Assembly: GCA_903944295.1 (NCBI GenBank)
Contig: CAJARA010000088.1
Coordinates: 1-7,645, forward strand
Direction of reading: 5' to 3'
Source: an uncultured Chloroflexota bacterium
GTDB taxonomy: Bacteria; Chloroflexota; Limnocylindria; Limnocylindrales; Limnocylindraceae
Length of the DNA: 7,645 nt
In this document: positions 1-5,490 of the stretch, piece after piece
How the letters are laid out: every line of letters begins with the position of its first letter
Numbering within the stretch: the first letter of the stretch is position 1
Notes under the pieces: model-generated
Told to the model about the DNA's origin: nothing
Databases searched by the model: none
Seen by the model: the letters and a program-made list of their open reading frames with translations, nothing else
Program-made: the position numbers and the translations under genes

Positions 1-220
1 AGGTGCTCTTCCCCGAGCCTGAGCGGCCGAGAATGCAGACCGTCTCCCCTGGCCATACCGTAATCGAGGCGCTGCGTAGCACGTGATTCTCGCCGAACCA
101 CTTCGCCATGTTTGTTGCCTTCAGAACCGGCTCTGCACCAGACTTCACCAGGATGCCCGGCTTCTCCGCAGGGTTCAGCTGGTGCGTATGTGTGCGCGCC
201 GGACTTGCCTGTTCACTCAT
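1..220 (-). CDS. Polar amino acid ABC transporter, ATP-binding protein (N-terminal part, cut by window edge)
   Basis: This is the first 73 codons of an ABC ATPase. It would hydrolyse ATP on the cytoplasmic face to drive the permease encoded just upstream. Residues 33-41 (LKATNMAKW) form the usual first strand, and residues 65-73 (GRSGSGKST) are a complete Walker A motif, where the window ends. The ATG at 220 overlaps the permease stop as ATGA, and AAGGAG lies 8 bases upstream, so the start is well supported and translation is probably coupled. About 32 residues precede the ATPase core, longer than in GlnQ/HisP-type proteins, which usually begin within about ten residues of it. This tail is polar and has no recognised motif. 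Walker B, the signature motif and the rest lie outside the window. The ABC ATPase call is firm; the amino acid class comes from its neighbours. Confidence 0.93.
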   Translation of the reverse strand, partial: MSEQASPARTHTHQLNPAEKPGILVKSGAEPVLKATNMAKWFGENHVLRSASITVWPGETVCILGRSGSGKST

Positions 221-1029
221 CCCTTGATCTCCTTATTGCGATCACCCGCGGCGAGTCGCTTCTCAATACGATTCTGGAAGGTGCTGAAGAGAATCGTGAG
301 AGCCCAGTAGATCATTGCGGCAATGATGAACGTCTGGAGTGTCTTGAACTCCTTCTGTCCTACGTTGCGCGCGCGCCAGACGATCTCCTGCAGGGCCACG
401 GTGGAAGCGAGCGCGGAGTCCTTCAGCATCGCAACGAAGTCATTGCCGATTGCAGGCACGATGATTCGGAACGCCTGTGGGGCAACAATGCGCAAGAAGG
501 AGGTTCGTGAGGACATGCCGAGCGCCGCTGCCGCCTCACGCTGGCCGAGCGGAACTGCCTGGATTCCGGCGCGGAAGATCTCCGTCATGTAGGCGCCGTA
601 GTTCATGCCGAGCGCGCCGATGGCGCAGAAGATGGGGTCAAGGATGATCCCCACCTGCGGGAGGGCGAGGTACCAGACGAGCAGCTGCAGGATCAACGGT
701 GTCCCGCGGAAGAAGCTCACATAGAACGAAGCAACCGCGTTGACGACCGCATTAGACGAGAGTCGTCCAAGCGCACCGACCGCGGCAAGGAAGGTTGCAA
801 GAACAATCGATGCCGCCGAGACGATCAGGGTGATCCAGATCCCCTCAAGGATGAACGGGGTGGCTCGGGCGATGAAGTCAATCTCAACATTGAGTGAGAC
901 AAGGACGAAGCCGGCAAGAAGGGCAATCAGCACGCCCCAGCCGAGCCGGAAACGGAGCTGCCAGCGCGAGGCACGTCGAGCCTCGTCGGCGGCTACCGCC
1001 TGCGCGAGTGCCCGTGCATCATGCTCCAC
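217..1029 (-). CDS. Polar amino acid ABC transporter permease (HisM/GlnP type)
   Basis: This 270-residue integral membrane protein forms the channel of an amino acid importer. A charged cytoplasmic tail (1-28) is followed by a first membrane segment at about 30-47 and further segments near 62-86, 95-122, 130-147, 190-210 and 230-250. Residues 106-116 (FFRGTPLILQL) are typical of the HisM/GlnP group. The EAA loop that docks on the ATPase is at about 165-186 (EAAAALGMSS followed by RIVAPQA). Only one permease is present, so the channel is probably a homodimer. The start is GTG at 1029, with an AGGAGG-GAGG ribosome site just upstream. It follows the binding protein gene by 118 bases that hold a strong hairpin, and overlaps the ATPase gene by four bases (ATGA). 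The substrate cannot be read from the sequence. Confidence 0.95.
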   Translation of the reverse strand: MEHDARALAQAVAADEARRASRWQLRFRLGWGVLIALLAGFVLVSLNVEIDFIARATPFILEGIWITLIVSAASIVLATFLAAVGALGRLSSNAVVNAVASFYVSFFRGTPLILQLLVWYLALPQVGIILDPIFCAIGALGMNYGAYMTEIFRAGIQAVPLGQREAAAALGMSSRTSFLRIVAPQAFRIIVPAIGNDFVAMLKDSALASTVALQEIVWRARNVGQKEFKTLQTFIIAAMIYWALTILFSTFQNRIEKRLAAGDRNKEIKG

Positions 1030-1081
1030 TAGCGCCTCCCTCCTACGTGTCTGAAATCAAAGATGTTCGCTTGATGTGTTC

Positions 1082-1113
1082 GGGGGAGCCGCAGGTTTCC
1101 CCGCGACTCCCCC
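1082..1113 (-). promoter_or_regulatory. Strong intercistronic hairpin between binding protein and permease genes
   Basis: GGGGGAG (1082-1088) pairs with CTCCCCC (1107-1113). Inside, CGC (1090-1092) pairs with GCG (1103-1105) and GG (1094-1095) with CC (1100-1101), with two single-base mismatches and a 4-base loop. No T-run follows on the minus strand, so it is not a classical intrinsic terminator. In importer operons, hairpins at this place often protect the upstream mRNA or attenuate downstream genes, so the binding protein is made in excess. The structure is seen; the role is inferred. A smaller stem, AAGCC-TTAC-GGCTT (1143-1156), spans the stop codon of the binding protein. Confidence 0.6.
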
Positions 1114-1147
1114 AGTGCGTATTCGACGCCGCGCGCCGAGGTAAGCC

Positions 1148-2071
1148 TTACGGCTTGCTGATGTCGCGACCGACGTGCGTCATCGCAAAGCCCGAGAGCG
1201 TTCCGTCAGCATGCATCTCTGCAACGATCGCGTTCAACGCGTTCAGCATGGATGCCGTTGAAGGGCCGCTCTTATCCAGAGCGAACGAGATCTGTCCCGC
1301 AAAGTTTGGCTCTTCGTTCAAGAAGCGAAGCTTCCCCTTCGACTCTGCAATGGCATTCTCAATGAACTCACGGCTCTGAGCCATGGCATCCCAGTCATTC
1401 GTTCGACCGGCGAGATAGGCCTCGATGCAGTTGAAGTCGGTTGGGTACGTCTTCAACTTGGCGCCCTCTGCTGGCGCGTTGTACTGGATCACCACAGCGC
1501 TCTCGGCGAACCCGCCCTCAACCCAGGTTCCGTGGGTCGTGGACTCGCCTGCGCAGATCGTCTTCCCTGCAAGATCGGCAACCGTCTTTGCCGTTGAATC
1601 CGTTGGGACAAGCAGGTAGCCCGACTCGTAGAAGTACGGGTCAGCAAAGTCCACAACGAGTGCGCGCTCTTCCGTCTGGGTCATGGAACCAATCGAGATG
1701 TCCCATCGACCGCCCCAGTTCCCGGCGGTAATCGCTGACCAGTCAGGGGTTGTCCACTCAACCTCAACGCCGAGTCGCTTCGCGACTTCGCGTGAGGTGT
1801 CGGAGTCAAAGCCAACGTACTCGCCGCTCGCGTCGAGCTCTGAATACGGTGGGTAGGCAGGGTCCGTCGCCATGACAATCTTGCCGGCGTCGCAGACCTT
1901 CCAGAGGAGTGTGCCAGTGACATCCTCGCCAAGTGCGAGGGCCTGTGCGCAGTAGGAGCCTTCAGGGAAGCGGGCCTCGCCGCTTGCCACAGGCTCAGTT
2001 GCGCCACCGCAAGCGCCAGCCACAATGGCGGCCCCAGCGATCAGCGCGAGGAGTGCTGACTTGATTCGCAT
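1148..2071 (-). CDS. Polar amino acid ABC transporter, solute-binding lipoprotein
   Basis: This 307-residue protein captures the solute outside the membrane and delivers it to the permease. Residues 1-20 form a lipoprotein signal (MRIKS, then a hydrophobic run) ending in VAGA-C21, an acceptable but not ideal lipobox. Family 3 binding-protein features follow: ATDPAYPPYSELD (68-80), GFDSDTSREVAKRLG (87-101), DFADPYFYESGYLLV (141-155) and DLAGKTIC (166-173). Beyond the lipobox Cys the mature part has four cysteines (41, 60, 173, 214) that could form disulfides. The ATG at 2071 is preferred because GAGG lies 8 bases upstream and the signal peptide begins there; the frame stays open to a GTG at 2125, but those 18 residues look like leader DNA. 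It is the first gene of the importer operon. The ligand is not identifiable. Confidence 0.93.
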   Translation of the reverse strand: MRIKSALLALIAGAAIVAGACGGATEPVASGEARFPEGSYCAQALALGEDVTGTLLWKVCDAGKIVMATDPAYPPYSELDASGEYVGFDSDTSREVAKRLGVEVEWTTPDWSAITAGNWGGRWDISIGSMTQTEERALVVDFADPYFYESGYLLVPTDSTAKTVADLAGKTICAGESTTHGTWVEGGFAESAVVIQYNAPAEGAKLKTYPTDFNCIEAYLAGRTNDWDAMAQSREFIENAIAESKGKLRFLNEEPNFAGQISFALDKSGPSTASMLNALNAIVAEMHADGTLSGFAMTHVGRDISKP

Positions 2072-2102
2072 CGTGTGCACCTCATGATTCATTCCGGCCC
2101 GA

Positions 2103-2148
2103 GCACCCTGCGGGCGCCCGTGCACCGTGCCCAGATCATCGCACCCTG
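2103..2148. repeat. Three 8-bp elements GCACCSTG at exact 19-bp intervals
   Basis: GCACCCTG occurs at 2103-2110 and 2141-2148, and GCACCGTG at 2122-2129. The starts are 19 bp apart each time, close to two helical turns. On the minus strand, the direction of the importer operon, they read CAGGGTGC, CACGGTGC, CAGGGTGC. They flank the proposed minus-strand promoter and start point. A 10-bp palindrome, CGGGCGCCCG (2111-2120), sits between two copies. This resembles an array of regulator sites, but no regulator gene is in the window. Confidence 0.4.
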
Positions 2149-2162
2149 AGCGTGCGGCGCAA
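2135..2162 (-). promoter_or_regulatory. Candidate promoter of the amino acid importer operon
   Basis: On the minus strand, TTGCGC (2157-2162) and GATGAT (2135-2140) are separated by 16 bases. This gives three of six and four of six matches to the sigma-70 boxes. Transcription would start near 2128, leaving a leader of about 57 bases before the ATG at 2071. The match is weak and based on position as much as sequence. Confidence 0.3.
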
Positions 2163-2187
2163 CCCCCAGTTGCGGAGCGTGCTGCCC

Positions 2188-2199
2188 TAGGATGCAGGC
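2188..2199 (+). promoter_or_regulatory. Candidate leaderless promoter -10 box of the amidohydrolase gene
   Basis: TAGGAT (2188-2193) is followed by six bases and then the GTG start at 2200. This is the TANNNT spacing typical of leaderless genes, in which transcription begins at the start codon. No good -35 box is seen. An alternative is that AGGA (2189-2192), 7 bases before the GTG, is a ribosome site. Confidence 0.4.
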
Positions 2200-3174
2200 G
2201 TGACCAAGCGTGCTGCGCCAGGGGAGATCCAGACGGTCCGTGGGGCCATCTCCCCCTCCGATCTCGGATTCACCCTCCCGCATGAGCACACCAAGGTCAG
2301 CCTCTGGCATATCCAGGGTCGCTGGGACTACTGGGAGCTGATCGGCGAAGAGCCACGAATCCTTGAGGAGCTCGGCGCGTACGCCACTGCTGGAGGACGG
2401 GCACTCGTCGACCTCACGCTCGACGGAATCGGTCGTGACCTTCCCCGCCTGGCTCGAATCTCTGAAGCAACGAAGCTTCACATCATCGGCGGCGCCGGCT
2501 GGTATCGGACGGCGTACTACCCGCCCGAGGCGCGGATCGACCACCGCACCACTGACAACCTCGCCGACGAGATCGTCCGCGAGTTTACCGATGGCGTCCC
2601 TGGACCGAACGGTCCAGTTCGACCGGGGATCATCGGCGAGATCGGCACAGATAAGCCGTGGGTGACAGCGCAAGAGGAGCGCGTCTTCCGCGCCGCGGCA
2701 CGCGCCGCCAAGCGCACTGGCGCCGCCGTCACCACACACGCCGTACAGAGTGATGTTGGGCTTGCGCAACTCACCATCCTTGAAGACGAGGGGCTCGACC
2801 CTGCGCGCATCGTCATCGGCCACTGCGACTCATATCCGCGCATTGAACACTGGCGTGAGATCGTTCGTCGCGGTGCAACGGTGGAGGCTGACTTCCTTGG
2901 GATGAGCTTCACACCACTCGAGCGCGCCGGCGAGCCGAAGGTGATTGAACTCCTCAAGCAACTGATTGACGAAGGGTTCGCCTCCCAGATCATGTTGAGC
3001 CAGGATGTCTGCCACGACTCGCAGCTCCTCTCGTACGGCGGCAACGGCTACACATACCTGCAAAAGACGTTCCTGCCGCGACTGCTCGCAGCGGGAATGG
3101 ATCAGAAGGCGATTGATCAGATCACCGTAAAGAATCCTGCACGCGTCTTGACGCTGGTGAATCCAAGCGCGTAA
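2200..3174 (+). CDS. Phosphotriesterase-family metal-dependent hydrolase (Php-like)
   Basis: This 324-residue cytoplasmic enzyme belongs to the phosphotriesterase family of binuclear-metal amidohydrolases, with no signal peptide and normal length. The start of the fold is clear (IQTVRGAISPSDLGFTLPHEH, 10-30). Predicted metal ligands are H28 and H30 (HEH), bridging E147 (GEIGT), H180 (TTHA), H208 (IGHCD) and D269 (LSQD). The bridging residue is Glu, as in E. coli Php (Glu125), not the carbamylated Lys of true phosphotriesterases and lactonases. The GGNGYTYL segment (280-287) and KNPARVL (311-317) also match the Php group. The substrate is unknown; paraoxonase activity should not be assumed. 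It is divergent from the importer operon and convergent with the EamA gene. The start is GTG. The family call is firm; the specific reaction is open. Confidence 0.92.
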   Translation: MTKRAAPGEIQTVRGAISPSDLGFTLPHEHTKVSLWHIQGRWDYWELIGEEPRILEELGAYATAGGRALVDLTLDGIGRDLPRLARISEATKLHIIGGAGWYRTAYYPPEARIDHRTTDNLADEIVREFTDGVPGPNGPVRPGIIGEIGTDKPWVTAQEERVFRAAARAAKRTGAAVTTHAVQSDVGLAQLTILEDEGLDPARIVIGHCDSYPRIEHWREIVRRGATVEADFLGMSFTPLERAGEPKVIELLKQLIDEGFASQIMLSQDVCHDSQLLSYGGNGYTYLQKTFLPRLLAAGMDQKAIDQITVKNPARVLTLVNPSA

Positions 3175-3207
3175 CGCGCAACAAGCTCACGTAGAACTAC
3201 TTGCGCG
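3175..3207. terminator. Inverted repeat at the convergent gene junction, possible bidirectional terminator
   Basis: CGCGCAA (3175-3181), immediately after the amidohydrolase stop, pairs with TTGCGCG (3201-3207) inside the last codons of the convergent EamA gene. A second small stem, GTAG-AA-CTAC (3191-3200), is nested in the loop. There is no T-run on either strand, so if it terminates transcription it is not of the standard type. Its position between two converging genes is the main support. Confidence 0.35.
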
Positions 3208-4117
3208 CCGCCACTAAGACCCCACCGAAGAGGATCAGTGCGCCAACGAGCTGTCCTGGGGTGGGGATCTCCCCGAAGATGATCACGCCAGCAACGAGCG
3301 TCATCAACGGCTGAACAAAGAGAAGCACTGATCCAACCACGCTCGGTAGGTGTGGGATGGAGGCGTTGATCAACGGATAGCCGAGCACCTGAGACATCAG
3401 CGCGAGCAGCGCGAGCCAGCCGACCCCAGGCCAAACTTCTGGCGGGAGGAGTGAGCCAGTCAGGAGCGCCAGGAGGAGCGAGACGGCGATCATGCCCACA
3501 GCGGAGTCGCGCAACATGGTGAATGGGCCAACGGCGGCCGACCCAGTGGCGCTTGTGGAGATGCGACGCGTGATGACCAGGTAGAGCGCATAGAAGGTTG
3601 CGGCGCCAATCCCCCAGAGGACGCCCAGTGCCGGGTTGCTCCCTGCAGCGATCACCGCTGGATCTGCCACGCCGTTTACGCCAAACGGATCAACGACGCG
3701 CGCAAGGAGCAGCAGCCCAACGAAGGCGAGTGGGATCGCAGCGATCGCTCGTCGCGGGGTGCGTTCACCCGCGAGCGCAGCGAAGGCACCCACGATGAAG
3801 ACCTGAGCGTTTGGCACCACTGTGGCAAGGCCAACACCGAGCAGTGGAATGGAGAGGTGGAAGCACTGCAGGTCGAGTGCAAAGAGTCCACCCGCGATGA
3901 GTGCAAGCGCGCGATCGCGCGGTGCTGCGCGGTGTCCTTCGCGGCGCGCAAGGAGTGCAAGGAACGGGAGTGCCACAAGGCCGCGAAAGAGCGTCACAAC
4001 CGCAGGCGAAGCGTCAGAGAGCTTGGCGAGGGTCGAGGATTGCGAGATGGCGATCGCACCGAGCGCGGCACCGAGCCGCGGACGGCGGGTGGCAAATCCG
4101 AGCGGTGCAGCGCGCAT
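3197..4117 (-). CDS. EamA-family (drug/metabolite transporter superfamily) permease
   Basis: This 306-residue, very hydrophobic protein is built from two EamA repeats (about 15-140 and 163-304), with about ten predicted membrane segments. Conserved points include the LFRGLVALPFLALL helix (43-56), the AGER turn closing helix 4 of the first repeat (116-119), and its counterpart FGEIPTPGQLVGALILFGG (281-299). It ends with a short basic ARK tail. Family members export or import small metabolites such as amino acids, purines or sugars; the substrate here cannot be predicted. The ATG at 4117 has TACACT six bases upstream, which suggests its own leaderless transcript separate from the flavinylation genes before it. 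Its stop faces the amidohydrolase stop 22 bases away. Confidence 0.92.
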   Translation of the reverse strand: MRAAPLGFATRRPRLGAALGAIAISQSSTLAKLSDASPAVVTLFRGLVALPFLALLARREGHRAAPRDRALALIAGGLFALDLQCFHLSIPLLGVGLATVVPNAQVFIVGAFAALAGERTPRRAIAAIPLAFVGLLLLARVVDPFGVNGVADPAVIAAGSNPALGVLWGIGAATFYALYLVITRRISTSATGSAAVGPFTMLRDSAVGMIAVSLLLALLTGSLLPPEVWPGVGWLALLALMSQVLGYPLINASIPHLPSVVGSVLLFVQPLMTLVAGVIIFGEIPTPGQLVGALILFGGVLVAARK

Positions 4118-4129
4118 CTTCCCAGTGTA
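4118..4129 (-). promoter_or_regulatory. Candidate leaderless promoter -10 box of the EamA gene
   Basis: On the minus strand, TACACT (4124-4129) is followed by GGGAAG and then the ATG at 4117. The six-base gap matches the leaderless TANNNT signature. GGGA lies only two bases from the ATG, too close for a normal ribosome site, which favours the leaderless reading. The -35 region is weak and overlaps a palindrome. Confidence 0.45.
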
Positions 4130-4142
4130 CTGAGTGCGAACT

Positions 4143-4162
4143 GAACTGCACGAGTGCAGCTC
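4143..4162. promoter_or_regulatory. Near-perfect palindrome upstream of the EamA -10 box, operator-like
   Basis: CTGCAC (4146-4151) and GTGCAG (4154-4159) are exact inverted repeats around a GA centre, and the outer bases extend the symmetry to 20 bp with one mismatched pair. It lies 13 bases upstream of the EamA -10 box, over the expected -35 position, and 9 bases after the ApbE stop. A two-base loop makes it a poor RNA hairpin, so a protein-binding operator is more likely than a terminator. Confidence 0.4.
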
Positions 4163-4171
4163 ACGCGAGTG

Positions 4172-5008
4172 TTAGCTCGGCGCGATCTCCCGACCAGCGA
4201 GGTACTGCTCCATGCGGGGGGTCCATGCGAGACGACCATCGTGATACACGCCGAACGCGGCGGCGGCGGGGTCGCGATCAATCCAGGCGAGGGCGTCATC
4301 GCCCATTAGAATTCCAATCGTTGCCGCGGCATCCGCGCGCGCGGCGGAGGGGTGCACCACGGTGAGTGAGCGCCAGGTGAGCGCGGCGGCGCCGGAGCGT
4401 GCGTCGATGATGTGTGCCCCCCGCTCCGCAAGGCCCGAGGTTGCAACAGCGCGATCGCACACACGGAGTGGTGCCACGATCGCTGCGGCGTCAGCGGGAT
4501 CAACAACGCCAACCCCCCACCCGTGCGCAGGGATCGCCTGCTCCACGCCGGAGTCTGGTGCTCCGGAGTCTGGTGCGCCTGCGGCGTAGAGGTCTCCACC
4601 CACGGAAAGAACAAAGTTCGTTAGTCCACCTGCGCGCAGCACCGCCGCCGCCTCATCAATTGCCCAGCCTTTCACATAGCCGGATGGATCCAGGCGGCCA
4701 TCAACGCGAAACCCCCATGCCGAGAAGCGCCCCTCACTCTCAACGCGGAGCGCCTCGCACGCCTGCAAGACGGTGGCAACCTCTGGATGCGCGTCTCCAA
4801 TCTGAAGATCACCGCGACCAATTCGAGAGATCTCGCTATCAGGGATGTAGGGGGAGAAGCGCGCATCAATGTTGTGCAGGCGCGCGAATGCCGCCTCAAC
4901 CGCCTCCTGGTGCACGCTTCGCTCTGGTACTGCAATGCTCGCAACGGTCCCCATGAGCTCGTGCGAAAAGCGCGCAAGCCCAGCTTCAGTCTTCACTGCA
5001 GCATGCAC
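4172..5008 (-). CDS. apbE: FAD:protein FMN transferase (ApbE)
   Basis: This 278-residue enzyme moves FMN from FAD onto a Thr/Ser of a target protein using Mg2+. Family motifs are all present: HELMGTVASIAV (17-28), FSPYIPDSEISRI (51-63), DPSGYVKGWAID (107-118), SVGGDLYAAG (135-144), ATSG (189-192) with HIIDARSG (199-206), and the metal-binding ADAAAT (225-230). The target is very likely the FMN-binding-domain protein encoded 5 bases upstream. The start is GTG at 5008; a later ATG (codon 19) would remove part of the conserved first strand. Unlike Gram-negative ApbE lipoproteins, no signal peptide or lipobox is visible, so it looks cytoplasmic. A five-residue tandem repeat (APDSG twice) follows the GGD segment. 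Function is confident; location is not. Confidence 0.94.
   Translation of the reverse strand: MHAAVKTEAGLARFSHELMGTVASIAVPERSVHQEAVEAAFARLHNIDARFSPYIPDSEISRIGRGDLQIGDAHPEVATVLQACEALRVESEGRFSAWGFRVDGRLDPSGYVKGWAIDEAAAVLRAGGLTNFVLSVGGDLYAAGAPDSGAPDSGVEQAIPAHGWGVGVVDPADAAAIVAPLRVCDRAVATSGLAERGAHIIDARSGAAALTWRSLTVVHPSAARADAAATIGILMGDDALAWIDRDPAAAAFGVYHDGRLAWTPRMEQYLAGREIAPS
4548..4577. repeat. 15-bp tandem duplication inside apbE
   Basis: CCGGAGTCTGGTGC plus one base occurs at 4548-4562 and again at 4563-4577, differing only in the last base. The unit is a multiple of three, so the frame is kept and the protein gains APDSG twice (about residues 145-154), in a loop after the GGD motif. It looks like a recent slippage duplication. 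Confidence 0.8.
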
Positions 5009-5013
5009 CTGCG

Positions 5014-5487
5014 CTACGGCAGGCGCGCCTGGTCGAGCGCCGCCTGGATGCTTGCGGCGTACGCCTTGGTGGTGAAGGTTGCGCCGCTGATCGTGGAGAG
5101 CTTCCAGTCTTGGTCTGCGATCACGCGCGCACCAACATCGGAGACGAAGAAATCCGTAACGCGCTTGGTGTATCCCTTCTGGGTGGGAAGCTGAAGCGGA
5201 TTGACCGCAACGATCGCTCCCCCCTCAACAACAATCTGAATCTGGGCAGTGCCGTACTTGTAGTCGATTGCGGGACCGTCATACGTCCCGTCGCGAAACG
5301 CGCCGCTGCCACCACCCGCAGGGGGCGCCTTCGTTGGCGTAGGTGAGCCGCCAGTGTCGGTTGGGGGTGCAACGCTCGGATCAACTGATGGCGCCTCAAC
5401 AATGCTGCCGCCGGGCGGCTCATAGGCAACGATCAGCCGCAGGGCGGCGAGGCTGAGGATGAGGGCGATCAGGCCACGCTTCGGCAT
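5014..5487 (-). CDS. FMN-binding domain protein, covalently flavinylated, membrane-anchored or exported
   Basis: This 157-residue electron carrier has three parts. A basic MPKRG start and hydrophobic segment (5-21) act as a signal or anchor. A Pro/Thr/Ser/Gly linker (23-62) follows, without a lipobox. An FMN-binding domain (about 64-155) of the NqrC/RnfG type completes the protein. The attachment motif is SGATFTT (134-140), and T137 is the predicted residue bonded to FMN. The published acceptor consensus usually has Asp three residues before the SGAT serine; here it is S131. The domain begins GTYDGPAIDYKYGTAQIQI (67-85), as in other small exported family members. The gene starts 3 bases after the reductase stop and ends 5 bases before apbE, so the three are almost certainly cotranscribed. 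It would receive electrons from the reductase on the outer membrane face. Confidence 0.92.
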   Translation of the reverse strand: MPKRGLIALILSLAALRLIVAYEPPGGSIVEAPSVDPSVAPPTDTGGSPTPTKAPPAGGGSGAFRDGTYDGPAIDYKYGTAQIQIVVEGGAIVAVNPLQLPTQKGYTKRVTDFFVSDVGARVIADQDWKLSTISGATFTTKAYAASIQAALDQARLP

Positions 5488-5490
5488 GCG

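Noticed and set aside
894..1379. 161-codon plus-strand open frame across the permease and binding protein genes
   Set aside because: It is antisense to two clear importer genes, and its translation has no recognisable domain; GC-rich codon bias makes such frames common.
2072..2125. N-terminal extension of the solute-binding protein to a GTG at 2125
   Set aside because: The extra 18 residues precede a normal lipoprotein signal peptide, and the ATG at 2071 has a good ribosome site.
2072..2199. Riboswitch in the leader of the importer operon
   Set aside because: Only short palindromes are seen in a leader of about 57 bases, and nothing matches a known riboswitch core.
2089..2823. 244-codon minus-strand open frame opposite the amidohydrolase
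   Set aside because: It lies antisense to the conserved metal-binding enzyme and its translation shows no family features.
2200..3174. Assignment as a true organophosphate phosphotriesterase or quorum-quenching lactonase
   Set aside because: The bridging Lys of those enzymes is replaced by Glu in a GEIG motif, which places the protein in the Php group of unknown substrate.
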